This document shows, piece by piece, positions 44,948 to 56,984 of a DNA stretch of 64,000 bases. The notes beneath the pieces are model-generated. The model was not told where the DNA came from and did no database searches. It worked only from the letters and a program-made list of their open reading frames with translations. The first letter of the stretch is position 1. Each line of letters begins with the position of its first letter. This DNA comes from Bufo bufo (lineage: Eukaryota; Chordata; Amphibia; Anura; Bufonidae). Location: positions 403,606,645 through 403,670,644 of the forward strand of contig NC_053389.1 of the NCBI RefSeq assembly GCF_905171765.1. Direction: 5' to 3'. Both the position numbers and the translations under genes were made by a program.

Positions 44948-45817
44948 TGTAACGGATCTCCTTGCACCCTGACTGGGTACCTCCGTTGATGGATGCTCCT
45001 AGTGCTTCCCGAGGACTCCAAGCACTCCACTCGACACCGATACCACCACAGGAACCAGGAACAGGAACAGCTCTTACAAGAGCTAGGAGTTATAGCCCGG
45101 GGAGTATACAGGTATAGCAATCCCCACACACATGAGACTAGGCTCTATGTTGAATGTAAAACAGGAATTCTTTATTGAACACACAAGCATTGACTTATAT
45201 ACACATTTTCCAACAATGGTACCACCCCTGTGGACCTGGTTGGGAACTGAGGACATGACATAGCAGCCAATCCTTTACAGCTTTACAGTTTAAACACAAA
45301 AACTAACCCTATTCAACAAACACAATGGCATTGTCTGTGATGCAATTAACAAACACAATGGCATTGTCTGTGACGCAATTAACAAACACAATGGCATTGT
45401 CTTTGATGCAATTAACAATGAACAACATGCAAACAGACATCTTCACCCCCTCCATAAGGAATGAATAGGGGGCGAGGAGACACATGTGATGGGATTATCT
45501 CCTGAGTGTATCATAGGGTGATCTACTCATCTAGGAGTCGGCTGCTATTATAGCTATCTTAATCCCATCACTAACACAATCAGTGGGAGTCTCAGTGCAG
45601 AGTTAACCCTTTTTGTGTTGCTGAATCCACACCATGCACCTTTAATGGGGAATAGAAAATATGTGGCATATAAATTCCACACATAAATCTGGGTTCATAG
45701 TTTCTTGTAACCCCAAAAGGTCTGAGGGGGTCTCCATAGTCTGGGTCCATATTCTGTAGGAAGAAGGCTGGCCCTCAGGCTTCCCCAGCAGCCCCAGTGA
45801 CAGTTCAGTCCGTCACA
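44948..45817 (-). mobile_element. Solo LTR (870 bp), minus orientation, 5-bp TSD
   Basis: The plus-strand edges are TGTAACGGATCTCC and CAGTCCGTCACA, flanked by GGTGA at 44943-44947 and 45818-45822. On the minus strand it reads TGTGACGG…CCGTTACA, the same end as the solo LTR at 4992-5839. AATAAA is on the minus strand near 45175. A 40-bp unit (CAAACACAATGGCATTGTCT) is repeated three times at about 45315-45420. No internal region remains. Probably an endogenous-retrovirus-type LTR. Confidence 0.75.
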
Positions 45818-46026
45818 GGTGACATTAACAAATTTTTCCCATCTAAAAACCCCTGCTCTGCCTAGGTGGCAGGGACCTAAATTTCTAAAATTCGTCAGTT
45901 CCATTGTTGGGTGACATTAACCCATTTTTGCCGTAAAAAAAAAAACCTGCACTGCATTGTTCACAAGGAACTTAATTTAGTAAAAACGTTTGTTACTTCG
46001 GTGGGTGACCGCAAAAAATTAGGAGA

Positions 46027-46417
46027 GTGTCAAACAAGGGACGTGGCCCTGTTCGTGGTGCTGCTGGTGTTGGTGGAGCTCCTATTGAAGGGAGAGTCTC
46101 CAAATGGGGCACATGGCTTGAGCTTGCCCTTTACGCCTTGGAGGTGCTGGCCTGCCCTGCAGCCAGTGTATTGTCTGAGCGTTTGTTTAGCACGGCAGGA
46201 GGGAGTTATCACAAACAAGCGCAGCCGCCTGTCCACAGCCAATGTGGACAAGCTCACGTTCATTAAAATGAACCAGGCAGGGATCCCACAGGACTTGTCC
46301 ATACCTTGTGCAGAATATACCTGTATACCGGCCTCACCCAGCCATTGTTGTACTCCAGTGCACTTTCTCTTTGTTTTATTTATATTTCCCAATGTTTTGG
46401 GGTCTACCCAAATTTAA
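46027..46417 (+). pseudogene. hAT transposase C-terminus, frameshifted
   Basis: The frame at 46027-46266 reads ALYALEVLACPAASVLSERL and FSTAGG, the hAT dimerisation motif. At about 46205 the reading moves to a second frame: GVITNKRSRLSTANVDKLTF, then IKMNQAGIPQDL, ending near 46417. Only this C-terminal region of about 100 residues is left. The BED finger and catalytic core are missing, replaced by the repeat array and solo LTR upstream. It is related to the C-termini at 24681-24939 and 50812-51153, and points to the plus-strand orientation of the host hAT element. Confidence 0.85.
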
Positions 46418-46833
46418 ACAAAAAATAATAATAATAAAATAAAAAACAAAACAAAAAAACTGTGTTGGCTACCTCCTCCTCCTCCACCACTGCTTCCACC
46501 TACTCCGCCACATCCACCGCCTCCTCAACCTCCTACTCCATATGGACCTCCTTCTCTTAGATCAAGATTATAATTTTTTATTTTTACATATTTTATGTTA
46601 TTTTAAGTCATTTCCTTATCCACATTTGTTTGCAGAGCACTTGCTATGCTCTTAACCACATTTTGCTGCATTTTGAAGCCCTCTAGCCCTTTTCACTTTA
46701 GTGCTTTAAAGTTCGGGTCCCCATTGACTTCAATGGGGTTCGGGGTCAAGTTCGGGTCCCGAACTCGAACTTTTTTGCGAAGTTTGGCCAAACCTGGCGA
46801 ACCCTAACATCCAGGTGTCCCCTTAACTCTAGT

Positions 46834-47222
46834 TGCTACAGATTAAAAGGCCAGGATGAGCGCTATCACCAATCTCTGCTGTTGCAGCAGGATGACAGCT
46901 GACACCTGCTGCTGATGGTGCCGGCTTAGTTACTGAGTTGTTACCATGACTATGCCACAAATGTATGGCATGCTGCCGGAACTTGATACATCTCATGTCA
47001 TACATTTATGGCATGGTGTAGAAGGGGTTAACTAGCAGCAAGTTGTAAACTGAATAACATAGGGTCTGAAAATGCATAAAGGAACAAAGTTTATGAACCC
47101 AAACTATCTTTTCTAACCACTAACTTTTGTAAAAATATATTATTTCCAATATCAAAACTGTCTATTGCCTTTAACAACTACACAGCTTTTAGCTGCAGTC
47201 AATTTGAAGACTGTGCCAATTT
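46834..47222. repeat. Long direct repeat, copy 1
   Basis: About 380 bp are repeated in the same orientation at 47401-47778, sharing CTCTGCTGTTGCAGCAGGAT, TACATTTATGGCATGGTGT and CAAACTATCTTTTCTAACCA. The spacing of about 565 bp suggests a tandem duplication of non-coding DNA. Confidence 0.8.
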
Positions 47223-47400
47223 GAATCTGTTAGTTTTACACTGACACTTGGACTCTCAGACTCTGCCTCCATACATAGAAGACCTGGAGGCCTTGTAAGG
47301 CTTCTGAATAGCAACCATGGGGACCCTGTGATTTCATCATGAGTGGCACAATGGGGTAGAGAGGGAGCTTTCTGCCTCTGTAAATGCCTTATATACAGGA

Positions 47401-47778
47401 GTCGCTACAGATTAAACAGCCAGGATCAGCGCTATCACCGATCTCTGCTGTTGCAGCAGGATGTCAGCTGACACCTGGTGCTGATGGCGCCAGCTTAGTT
47501 ACTGAGTTGCTACCATAGTTATGCCGCAAATGTATGGTATGCTGTGGGAACTTGATACTTCTCTTCATACATTTATGGCATGGTGTGGGAAGGGGTTAAA
47601 CTAGCAGAAAGTTTTAAACTGAATAATATAGGGTCTGATTTTTTTTAAAGGAATGCATTTTATGAATCCAAACTATCTTTTCTAACCACTAAGTTTTGTT
47701 TCCAATATCGAAACTGTCCATTGTCTTTAACAACTAAACTGCTTTTAGCTGTAGTCAATTTGAACACTGCGCCAATCT
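47401..47778. repeat. Long direct repeat, copy 2
   Basis: This is the second copy of the 46834-47222 unit, with scattered substitutions and short indels. It starts ACAGATTAAACAGCCAGGAT and ends in a TAGTCAATTTGAACACTG word. Confidence 0.8.
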
Positions 47779-48065
47779 ACATTAATGTAGATTGATTGGT
47801 ATAATTCTCAGAAATAACTAATCAAAAATTAAATATTGATGGTTTAGATTTTTTTTTTTCTAAATCTACATCTACTTGAGGAAAAATGTCATGTAAAAGT
47901 ATCTCAAGTAAAAAACTGGTAATAAAGTTTAAGTCTGTTGGGTACCATTTGCTAAATCTTAGACTGTAGTCATGAAGTCATAATTTGTCTTCATCCACGT
48001 ATTTAATATCATAAATGTGATATACTGTATATACCGGCATGCAAATGGCCTATTTAGTGACTACT

Positions 48066-48419
48066 TTAAAGGGAACCTGTCACTGGGATTTTGGGTATAG
48101 GGATGAGGACATGGGTTGCTTGATGGCCGCTAGCACATCCGCAATACCCAGTCCCCATAGCTCTGTGTGCTTTTATTGTGTAAAAAAAAAAAAGATTTGA
48201 TACATATGCAAATGAACTTAAGATGAATCCTGTCCCTGACTCATCTCAGGGACAGGACTCATATCAGGTTAATTTGCATATGTATCAAATCGTTTTTTTT
48301 TTTACACAATTAAAGCACACAGAGCTATGGGGACTGGGTATTGCGGATGTGCTAGCGTCCATCTAGCAACCCATGTCCTCAGCTCTATGCACAAAATCGC
48401 GGTGACAGTTTCCCTTTAA
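48066..48419. mobile_element. TTAA-flanked foldback MITE
   Basis: It starts TTAAAGGGAACCTGTCAC and ends GTGACAGTTTCCCTTTAA. Arms of about 160 bp are inverted repeats that include GGGACTGGGTATTGCGGATG and ATTTGCATATGTATCAAATC, with a CTGTCCCTGA/TCAGGGACAG hairpin at the centre. It is non-coding. The TTAA target suggests a piggyBac- or Kolobok-type mobiliser. Confidence 0.85.
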
Positions 48420-49790
48420 TACAGCCTTATGGCTCATGCATTAGTGCATCAGTGTATGTTAAAGGGGTTTTGTCCAGTCTAAAAGCCTATTTTTTTCATA
48501 TACCCTATGAAGGAAATCAGAGTTAATAGAGGGGGGTCTTCTATTTAGGATCCTCATCTCTTTACCAGACTTAAAAGCTGTTACATTGAGCTTCTCTTGA
48601 TTTGAAGAATCTGTCCAAGAAATTCACAAATTGCTTTCCATTGTATGGAGTGAGAGCAATGACAGGGAATGGCAATCGTGCTGCCCCCCATAATTTAACC
48701 CCTCAGATGATGATTGCGACATGTGTGACTCACATTCAGACTTTCAGGGGTTAATTAGGGGTTAAAAATAATAATGATACTCACCTCATCCACTTGCTCG
48801 TGGAGAGGCCGTCCACTCCCATCTTGATTGAACAAAACCCACCAAAGGTCAACATGTGATCACGCCGGGCACGAAGGTTACGTCATCACTGATCACATGG
48901 TGACATCATGACACTCGCCACAGGTCCTTTGGCAGGTTGTATTCAATCAAGACAGGAGCAGTCAGTGATGTGAGTTTTTTTTCAGCCACAAATTTAGGAA
49001 AAAATTATTCATTACCATGAAACACAAGAAAATTCAGCTTTGTGATGAATAAAAATTTTCCTGAAATTCAGATCAAAGTTAACTTCGGATACTTCGATTT
49101 GCTCAACACCATCTGTGATACATTACATGAACAACTCATTAACTGGAATGAGCAGTATGTACTACATAATTCTCCCAGCATTGGCTCTTAGTGTTAAATT
49201 GAACACTTATAGCTAGGCTTTCACTTAAATAATGAATAGAGATGAGAGAAGTTTATAAAAAAAACTTCAGACGCTTTGCCGAATTTCTTTAAAAAATTTG
49301 GTTTTGTCCGAATTCATTAGTCAAAAAGCTTGTTATAAATCAACTATTTCCTGTCCTGCAGGGAGAGTGTATCTTAGTGTACATTTCTATGCATAGCAGA
49401 AACATGCATAGCTAGTCTATTGTGGTAGTGAAACAGTTACTGTGCGTCAGTATGACAGGTGACAGGCGTCACTCTAAAACTCAGTTCACACTTCACTTAT
49501 TTGGTTAGTTACGGGTAAAAACTTACAGGTCAATGTTAGCGTTAGGTGTAATGTACTCAACTATGCTGTGGCCCAAGATTATACTATAGAGTGAAAGAGC
49601 GGCCTCCTTTTCCACCGTCTGCTGATTCCACATATGTAGATTGCTAGAGAACCTGCTCTGTTACACACTGATACAAGTAGTGGCCCCATGACAGAGTGGA
49701 GAGGGTGTTAGGAGTAAGTTTGTGTTGATGTCACTGCTTATTTTTAGTTTCTTGTGATCTGTCACAAGAACAACCTCCAAAAAACAGATC
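48420..49790. other. Unassigned; hAT-like end words
   Basis: A TTAAAGGGGTTTTGTCCAGTC word at 48460-48480 looks like another TTAA-type end with no partner found. GCTTTGTGATGAATAAAAAT to GATTTGCTCAACACCATC (49038-49115) and ATAGAGATGAGAGAAG with GAATTC-rich sequence (49228-49325) look like hAT tips. The latter could be the left end of the hAT whose transposase is at 50812-54990. No gene is seen. Confidence 0.4.
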
Positions 49791-49829
49791 CGATCTTTTG
49801 AGCATCCAACTTCACACGATCAGTATTTG

Positions 49830-50295
49830 GTCAGTAATCCATTAGTATTGGTAAGGAAAAAAAAAAAAACAGGAGTGTGTCAGAAACAGAGATGACGCGT
49901 GATTGGAATATTTGCGTGTCTTCTGTGTTTTGGACCCACTCCTGTTTTTGGCTTACAAATCATGAGCAAATCCTGATGCAAAATACTGAAAGTGTGATAG
50001 AGGCCTCATTCTCATTTTGCACGAGTTTTGTCTATTTGCCTCTGAAAACGTTTTTATTCAGATGGAAAATAAGTCCTGCATGCAGGACTTTAATGGCCTC
50101 TATCAAGGTCAGTATTTGGTAATTTTTTTGCATTAGTATTTATCAGTATTGGTAAGGCAAAAACAAGAGTGGGTCCAAAGAGATAACATGTAATGGAAAT
50201 ATTGCCATGTCTTCTGTGTTTTGGACCCACTCCTGTTTTTGGCTTTCAAATTATAATCAAATCCTGATTAAAAATACTGACCATGTGATGGATCC
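49830..50295. repeat. ~165-bp direct repeat pair
   Basis: Two copies (about 49842-50005 and 50142-50290) share TATTGGTAAGG, TGTCTTCTGTGTTTTGGACC and CACTCCTGTTTTTGGCTT. The second copy has an extra AGAGTGGGTCCAAAG word that is the complement of part of the same unit. Confidence 0.7.
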
Positions 50296-50339
50296 AAAGA
50301 CAGGATCCAAAGAAGGGTAAAATAACTGGTGATGTCAAC

Positions 50340-50565
50340 AAGGTCTAACAGGGACACTAGTGGTCCTGCCACAGAGTGGTGAGGGTGGCAACAGCATGAG
50401 GAGTTGACACAGTGGCCCAGTCACAGAGTGGAGAGGGTGGCAACAGCATTAGGAGACAACATAGTGGCCTAGTCACAGAGTGGGGGGGTGGCAACAGCAT
50501 GAGGCGTCAACACAGTGACCCAGTCACAGAGTGGGGAGGGGGGGGGCAACAGCATTGGCAGTAAC
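50340..50565. repeat. ~57-bp tandem repeat, four units
   Basis: Units of the form GTCACAGAGTGGAGAGGGTG-GCAACAGCATGAGGAGTCAACACAGTGGCCCA. The spacing between units is uneven because of G-run length changes. Confidence 0.75.
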
Positions 50566-51997
50566 AGCACAAGATTGTGGCAGTAGAAGATGGCAGCAGA
50601 TGCAGAAGGTGTGTGGCATCAGGTTGTCAGAATCAGAATAGTTCCTGAAGCACCTGGCCAGAAGTAACGGGCAATTTTTTTTTTTTCGGTGTGAAAGCAC
50701 CCTGCAGTCAGAACATTACTGCCAGAATGATCTAGTCTGATGCCTCAGGCACCGGTGTGTGGAAATCCTTGATGATATTTCCTGTTGAAAGGTGAGTTCT
50801 CTTTGAGGTAACTATGCCCTCCGCCGAACTAACGTCCGCTCTGATGCCACACTCCTGGCTTGGCAGTAATGCTTGTCCAGGGCAAACACGTCCAGTTGCA
50901 GCCACAAATCAAGTTTGGCTGCCCAGTAGTCCAGGGAATATTGTGTCTGGGGTTGTAGGGTGCAGTCCAAGCATGGCACCACCTGCTGGTCCAGGTTATG
51001 CTCCATGTCCTGCTGTTGCTGGATGGTATCTTCAGTAGGTGGGTGAAGAAAACTGCTGATTAGAGACTCAAGACTTAAGTGGCTGCTAATGGAGCTGGCG
51101 CTGCTCCTGCTCCCCCTCCTCCTCCAGAAGTCATGGCAGTAGAGCATAAGCAAAGGGGGTCCACTCGTTCAGACATTCGTGAGGTAGGCAGGGACCAGCC
51201 GACTACATAGGATGTCTCAATAGTAGTTGAGTTTATCATCCCTCTCAGTAGGTATAAAAAAAAAGGCCCCTATTTTGGCCCACTATGGGGGGTTGAATAT
51301 TGTGGAGAGCCAAAAGTCATCCCTCTGCTGAATGGCGATAATGCGACTGTCACTTCCCAAGCAACTCAGCATGCATCTGGCCATTTGCACAAGGGAATCG
51401 AAGGGACTCCCTTCATCCATGTGCACTGCATACTGCCACGGTGTGTCAGTGTCATCTGTCTGGTCTTCCTCATTGCCCTCTAGCTTCTCATGCTCCTCCT
51501 GTTTCTCTCCTGTCACTTGGGCAGATATAGCACCTATTTCTGTATACAATCCCTGGACGTTAATGTCCTCCTGCACCCGTTCAGCCCCCACAGGGCTCAG
51601 GTGGCCATTAAATCTGGCCAGCCAGATTTATCAGCATCTGCTCCAAGATGTGAAGGAGAGGAATGACATCATTCATCCCATAGTCTTAAGCAACTGACAA
51701 ATAAATTGGCCTCCTCAAAGGGACTGAGCAAACGGCAAGTGTCACACATGAGCTGCCACTGGCTAACGTCAACGTTACATAGGAAAGAACCCCTGTCCAC
51801 CAGTATTATAAAAAAAATCGGTCAGGGCCTTCCTCTGCTCAGATAATCGGTCCAACATGTGGAGGATGGAGTTCCAACATGTAGAAACGTCACATATCAG
51901 GCGATGTTGTGGAACACCATTCTTCCTCCGGAGCCAGGGGCGTAACTAGAACTAACTAGGCCTCACAGCAATTTTTTTACAGGGTCCCCCTCCCTTA

Positions 51998-52314
51998 GGG
52001 TCCATTCAGACGTCCGCAAGTGTTTTGCGGTCCACAAAATGCGGATCCGCAAAACACGGATACCAGCCGTGTGCGTTCCGCATTTTGATAGTTCCCTATG
52101 ATAGAAATGCCTATTCTTGTCCGCAATTGCAGACAAGAATAGGACATGTTCCATCTTATTTTGCAGGTGCCGCGGAATGGAACTACGGATGCGGACAGCA
52201 CACGGTGTGCTGTCCGCATCTTTTGCAGCCCTATTGAAATAAATGGGTTTGCACCTGTTCCGCAAAATTGTGGAACGGATGCGGACCCAGAACAACGGAC
52301 GTGTGAATGGACCC
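51998..52314. mobile_element. PIF/Harbinger-type MITE, copy 2
   Basis: The ends GGGTCCATTCAGACGTCCGC and GGACGTGTGAATGGACCC are inverted, flanked by TTA on both sides. It shares CTATTCTTGTCCGCAA and GCGGACAGCACAC words with copy 1 (38665-38956). Confidence 0.82.
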
Positions 52315-52579
52315 TTACTTAAAATAAAACCTTTGAAAAAACCTATTTGTCTTTGTATCACAATTTTTGGCCAGCTAAAACTTTTTTTTAGATTTCTGCC
52401 TAAAGAGCTAAACCTTTTTTTTAGGTGGATGAATTGTAGATTTTATTGATACCCTTTTTGAATGAAAATTATTTATATTTTTTAATAGAGAAGACATTTT
52501 TGGACATGGCAATGCTTTTTTTTTTTTTTATGTTTTTTTGCCTATATTTAAAACACTGTGAAAGGGGGTGATTGGAACT

Positions 52580-52945
52580 TTCATCCCAACCTCTGCCCAC
52601 GCCTTCCTCTGCCAGCCTCCTGTACTATAGCATGCGGTACGTGGCAGCCTCCCATCTCTGCCTCTGCTGCTCTGCCATGTACTAGTGCTTATTATGACAC
52701 ACATATGCATGCACCCGATGCCAGCCCAGAACCATTCTGGCATCACATTTGTGTATATGTAACTTAAAAGAGTGCCATAATAAGCACTAGTAGATCGCGC
52801 AACAGCAAGCAGAGAGGGGAGGCTGCCACATACTGCATGCTATAGTACAGGAGGCTGGCAGAGGAAGCGTGGGCAGAGGTTGTGATCTGGCTACCTGGCA
52901 GCTACATGCTGAAGGCTTCAGCATGCAGCTGCCAGGTGGCGATCC
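52580..52945. repeat. Inverted repeat pair and adjoining palindrome
   Basis: The arm at 52588-52695 (GCCCACGCCTTCCTCTGCCA … TAGTGCTTATTATGACAC) is the complement of 52770-52880. A second palindrome, TACATGCTGAAGGCTTCAGCATG, is centred near 52915 between CTGGCAGC and GCTGCCAG arms. Confidence 0.75.
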
Positions 52946-54990
52946 CAGCATCTGCCAGCCTCCTGTACTATAACAGAAGCAGATGCATTTATTTTATTAT
53001 ATAGGAGGCTGGTGGGACTGGGATAGCAGCCTGTGGCAGCTACATGCTGCAGCCTGCCATGGCTGCACACTCAGAACTTTTCCTGCTGCTGTACCTTTCT
53101 TACCTCCTCTCCTCTCCCAGTCTGTGAACTTGACAGACTGGGAGAGGAGGAAAGGGTTAACTACTTTGACTCTGCCCTGCCCTCCTCTTTCCTCATGCCC
53201 AGAGAGGCCCCAGAACCACTGTGTACTAGTGCAGCTGCAGCAGCAGCAGCAGGCAAGGGGGGGAGGGGGGGACAATGGGGCCCAGGCACATACCTGAAAA
53301 AATGAGTGCTGTGCATGCTTGTTGTGCCTCCCTTCGCCCTCTGCCATGATGCGCTGCTTCTCCCAGCCTCCCCGCCCCTTGAGGAGGACTTCATTTGGTG
53401 GGCGGACTGCCGGAAGAGATTTGCATAGCGCGCTGCCGACTTGTTCTCTGGCAGGTGTCACGCTATGCAGGCAGAAGAGGCAGCGAGTCAGCAGATTAAT
53501 CATGGATGCCGAAGCGGGCCCTGTGTTAATGAATGAGGGTGTAGGATGGATGGGGGGTGTAGGATGGATGGGAGGGGTGGGTGGGCGGGCCCGGCCTCTA
53601 TGTGACCGCACCAAATGTAAAGGGGAGGGGATTCGGAGGGGTTGTTTTCAGGGGTGGGGACGGCCTGAAAATGTAAAATTATGTACACACAGTAAGTGTG
53701 TGTGTGTGAGACACTGCTCCCGTGCCCCTTGTCAGCCCGGGCCCCGAAGCAGCCGCTTCCCCTGCTTCCCTGGTAGTTATGCCACTGTTCGGAGCTCAAG
53801 TAGAGCATATTTTGCAAATTAATAGTGGTTGAAGAGCATGCACAGTTTTCTGGCCATTTTCAAGATGACTTGCATTTGGGTGGAAGACTTTAGGAACCTC
53901 TTTACAACCAGATTAAAGATGTGCGCCATGCAGGGCGTGTGGGTCAGCCCTCCTGGAAGCAGCGCTGACACAATGTTCTTCCCGTTATCGGTGACCATGA
54001 TTCCAATCTTCAGTTGGCGAGGAGACAGCCAGGAATCGATTTCTTGGTTGAAGATGCCGAGCAGTTCCTCCCTGGTGTGACTCCGTTCCCCCAGGCTAGC
54101 CAGGTGTAGAACAACATGACACTGCAGTGCTCTGCATAGGTGGTATTCTGGAGGACTACTCAGAACTGTGTCTACAGTGGAGGCTGAGGACAAGGTGAAG
54201 AATGAGAAGGTGGAGGAGGACATTGGCACCGCAATCACATCATGAGAACGCAGAGGCGGCATTGCCATCACCTGGCTAAGTTGCTGGTGTGCCTGGGCCA
54301 GAACCAGTGGGCCATAAATTACATGTATTGGCCTTGACCATAGTTGCAGCTCCACACATTGGTGCTGCCATGAACTGTACCAGACACTGACAGACTCACG
54401 GACCTGCCCACCTTCTGCTGTACGTATGTATGAATAGCTGATACAGCTATTTTAGAGAAGTAATAACAACTTGGCACTCTCCACCTTGGCTCGGTACAAG
54501 CCATCAGTTCTCTTAAATGTGCAGAGTCAACCACATGGAAAGGAAAGGGATTGTAGCACCAGCAACTTGGCCTGGAGCAGGTTCAGCATCTGCACTCTTG
54601 GATGAGTGCATGCATAATGTTGTCTCTTTGTAATCACCTCAGTGATCTAATGCTGGCAAAACGCATGATGAGAAGTAGGAGGAGAAGGAGGAGCATCAGG
54701 ACAACTAGACAATGGGAAGGAAAAACAGCTCCCTTTTGCTGAGGTAGTGGGGCCGTGATTGATGGAGAATTAGTGAGGGCCATTGGGAGATGCGTCAGAC
54801 TGTTCCACTACATTAGCACCACAGTTTTCCCAGGCCACTTTATGGTGACGCTGCATGTTTTGATGAAGAGCTGTGGTGTCAACATTGGCACCCTGACCAC
54901 GCTTCATCTTCTACTCACAGATCCTACATATGACCATGCTGACATCCTATGGCGACTTGTTGAAAAATTCCCACACCGGAGAGTATGGCA

Positions 54991-56480
54991 TTTTGCCCCC
55001 ACCACTCTATGAATCTGTGCACTGCTAGGAAAGATGGACTCCTGTGTAGCAGATGTTCTACACTGGGCACGTTTGTCTCCATATCTGCTGCCAAACTGCT
55101 GGCTCACAGCCACACTTGCACCCTTCTGGCTCAGCAGAACGCTGCCACCCTGCTGCTGTCTCATGGGCAAGATACCGCCCTCAACCCCTGATGATGATAA
55201 AGCCCCCTATTCACCCAGCTCTGACGTGCAATTGGCTACATTATCATCCACTACTCTGCTCGTCACTTATGTCACACTCACCAGTCTCATGGCCACGTCC
55301 CTGACCACTCACAACATCTGCTCCCACGTGACTCTCATCGCCTCTAACCTACAGGAGGAAGCAGTGAACCTCTCCTCCAAAGCTGGTCTTGGCAGTAGCT
55401 GTGACTATCGCTGAAAAGTGGACCAGAGCCGGCGGCATGCATCACTTGCCTGATGGTTATATTAGACAGAGTATTCACACCAATATGAGAATCAAGGTCT
55501 AATGGAATTGCTTATATATGAAACAAGGTGGGCACCCCAGTAACAGTTGTATTACACAGGTTATTCACTCCAATAAGAGAATCAAGGTCAAACGCAATTG
55601 ATTATCTATGAAACAAGGTAGGCACCTCAATAACAGTTATATTACACAGGTTATTCACCCCAGAATGAGAAGGAAAGCATATCAGAATTGCTTATCTATG
55701 AAATCAGGTGGACACCCCAATAACAGTTACATTAGAAAGGTTATTCACCCCAATATGAGAATCAAGGCCTAATGGAATTATCTATGAAACAAGGTAGACA
55801 CCCCAATAACTGTTATATTACACAGGTTATTCACCCAAATATGAGAATAAAGGCACAATAGAATTGCTTATCTATTTGACAAGGTGGGCACCTTAGTGAC
55901 AGATATATTACACAGGTTATTCACCCAATTTTGAGAATTGATGCATAATAGAATTGCATATCTATTAAACAAGGTGGACTCCGTTCAATTAGATATCTCT
56001 GTGTCCCACACAGGGGATTGATACAAACTGCACTTTCTCCTATGGATCCCTTCAGATTACAGAGCCTGCACTGTGCTGCAGTCTCCCTATGCTCTCCCTA
56101 CAGTGTCTGAAAACTCTCCCTACGATCTCAATACATTGTCCCTATCCCAGATTTTATTATTAAAAGCTTTGTAAAACACTTTCCCTAGCACTTGTCACGT
56201 CTCTCTCCCTATGCTCAGGGAGACAAGGCAGGATGAGGCTTTTTATAGCGTTGTGGCATCACAAGGGTTGGCTATCTGCTTATTGGCTGGCTGCAAGACA
56301 TAATGGGTGATCCCTCATTTCCAGGATTCTTACTTTCACTTTGTAGCATGTGTAGCAGCCATTTAAGAAAAAAATTACCACTAAGCGTGAGGGAATTTGG
56401 ATTGGTTGGCGATTCAAATTTTTCCTGAAATTCAGATCAAATTTCACTTTGTTAACTTTGATTCCCTAATCACTAATAAT
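54991..56480 (-). repeat. hAT leader with ~90-bp tandem repeats and terminus
   Basis: Non-coding leader of the hAT at 50812-54990. Six units of about 84-93 bp lie between 55457 and 55990 (TTACACAGGTTATTCACCCC, then GAATTGCTTATCTATGAAAC). The right edge (GATTCAAATTTTTCCTGAAA … TCCCTAATCACTAATAAT) resembles a hAT tip of the TAGTGATTAG type near 56475. ORFs here run mostly on the wrong strand. Confidence 0.6.
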
Positions 56481-56984
56481 GAACTGGGGCCCCTAGGAGG
56501 GTCACTTTGTGATCTGTGTACATCAAGAGGTCCTTTTAACAAGTTGGGGTTGTAAAACACAGAGAACCCTTTTAATAGCAATAGATTCAGTTCTCTGTTT
56601 GACACTTAAAATATAACTCGTGCACAAAGCCTACATTTTTATAAATGAAGCAGAAATAAATTCCAGAAGAGAATCTGCAGTAACATAAAGGAGTATGTGT
56701 CTGCCTGTGTGTAAGGTCTGTCCAGTGAAAACACGTATACTGTATATGCTGTGCACTATTAGAATTTGTTGCATGTTTATGCACTGTACCTTTAAGGATG
56801 TTATTAGATGTCTGCAGAACATTACCATTTCCAAAAAACTTCACTATGAATTTGAAGGTTCTCATTCATCCAGGTGAATAAGAATTTCAGTCACATGACT
56901 GGCAAACTGGAAGAAAAGATACAAGTCCAGTTACTTTAACTTATTACTACTGTACTGAAACTTTGCTATGCAATTGCTATAGCA
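56481..56984. other. Unassigned sequence
   Basis: About 500 bp lie between the hAT terminus and the foldback element. Only short ORFs without recognisable motifs are present, and no repeats were noticed. Confidence 0.5.

Larger units (their letters stand above)
41368..46831 (+). mobile_element. hAT element with nested insertions
   Basis: The left tip TAGGGTTGAGCGAACCCTAA and GTTCGGGTT-rich dyads (41368-41480) are mirrored at the right by CCGAACTCGAACTTTTTTGCG and an AACTCTA tip near 46831. Inside are a GC-rich leader with hAT-like non-coding sequence, a TA-flanked element, a ~400-bp array, a solo LTR and, at the 3' end, the transposase C-terminus. An 8-bp duplication is not clear. Confidence 0.65.
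51937..53787. mobile_element. Non-autonomous element with (C)AGGGGCGTAACTA ends
   Basis: The left end CCAGGGGCGTAACTAGAA and right end GGTAGTTATGCCACTG are inverted. The flanks TCCGGAG (left) and TTCGGAG (right) form an imperfect 7-8-bp duplication that lies in the hAT reading frame. The interior contains a Harbinger-type MITE and an inverted repeat but no transposase. Serine-, proline- and glycine-rich ORFs at 52997-53614 and around it overlap on both strands and look accidental. Confidence 0.65.
50812..54990 (-). pseudogene. hAT (BED-finger) transposase, split by an insertion
   Basis: Read leftward: a BED finger at about 54975-54830 (SPVWEFFNKS, ICRICE, DTTALHQNM, then a second His in QRHH) carries two stops. 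Next is the DNA-binding region 54534-54319 (EPRWRVPSCYYF). RNase H-fold sequence 54355-53819 has HLASLGERSHTREELL and IGIMVTDNGKNIVSALLP. The frame is interrupted at 53787-51937 by a non-autonomous element and resumes with VPQHRLICDVSTCWNSIL (about 51880). It ends with the dimerisation region (LDYWAAKLDLWLQLDVFALD) at 51153-50812. The end of that domain is corrupted (SERTLVRRRA). It has multiple stops and frameshifts and is dead. Confidence 0.85.

Noticed and set aside
41360..46840. 8-bp target duplication for the hAT at 41368-46831
   Set aside because: The flanks AAAACTAC and GTTGCTAC share only the last four bases. Not reported as a duplication.
52997..53614. A 205-aa Pro/Ser-rich ORF with overlapping ORFs on both strands
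   Set aside because: It lies in a GC-rich non-autonomous element with inverted repeats. No motif, and equal coding potential on both strands suggests chance.
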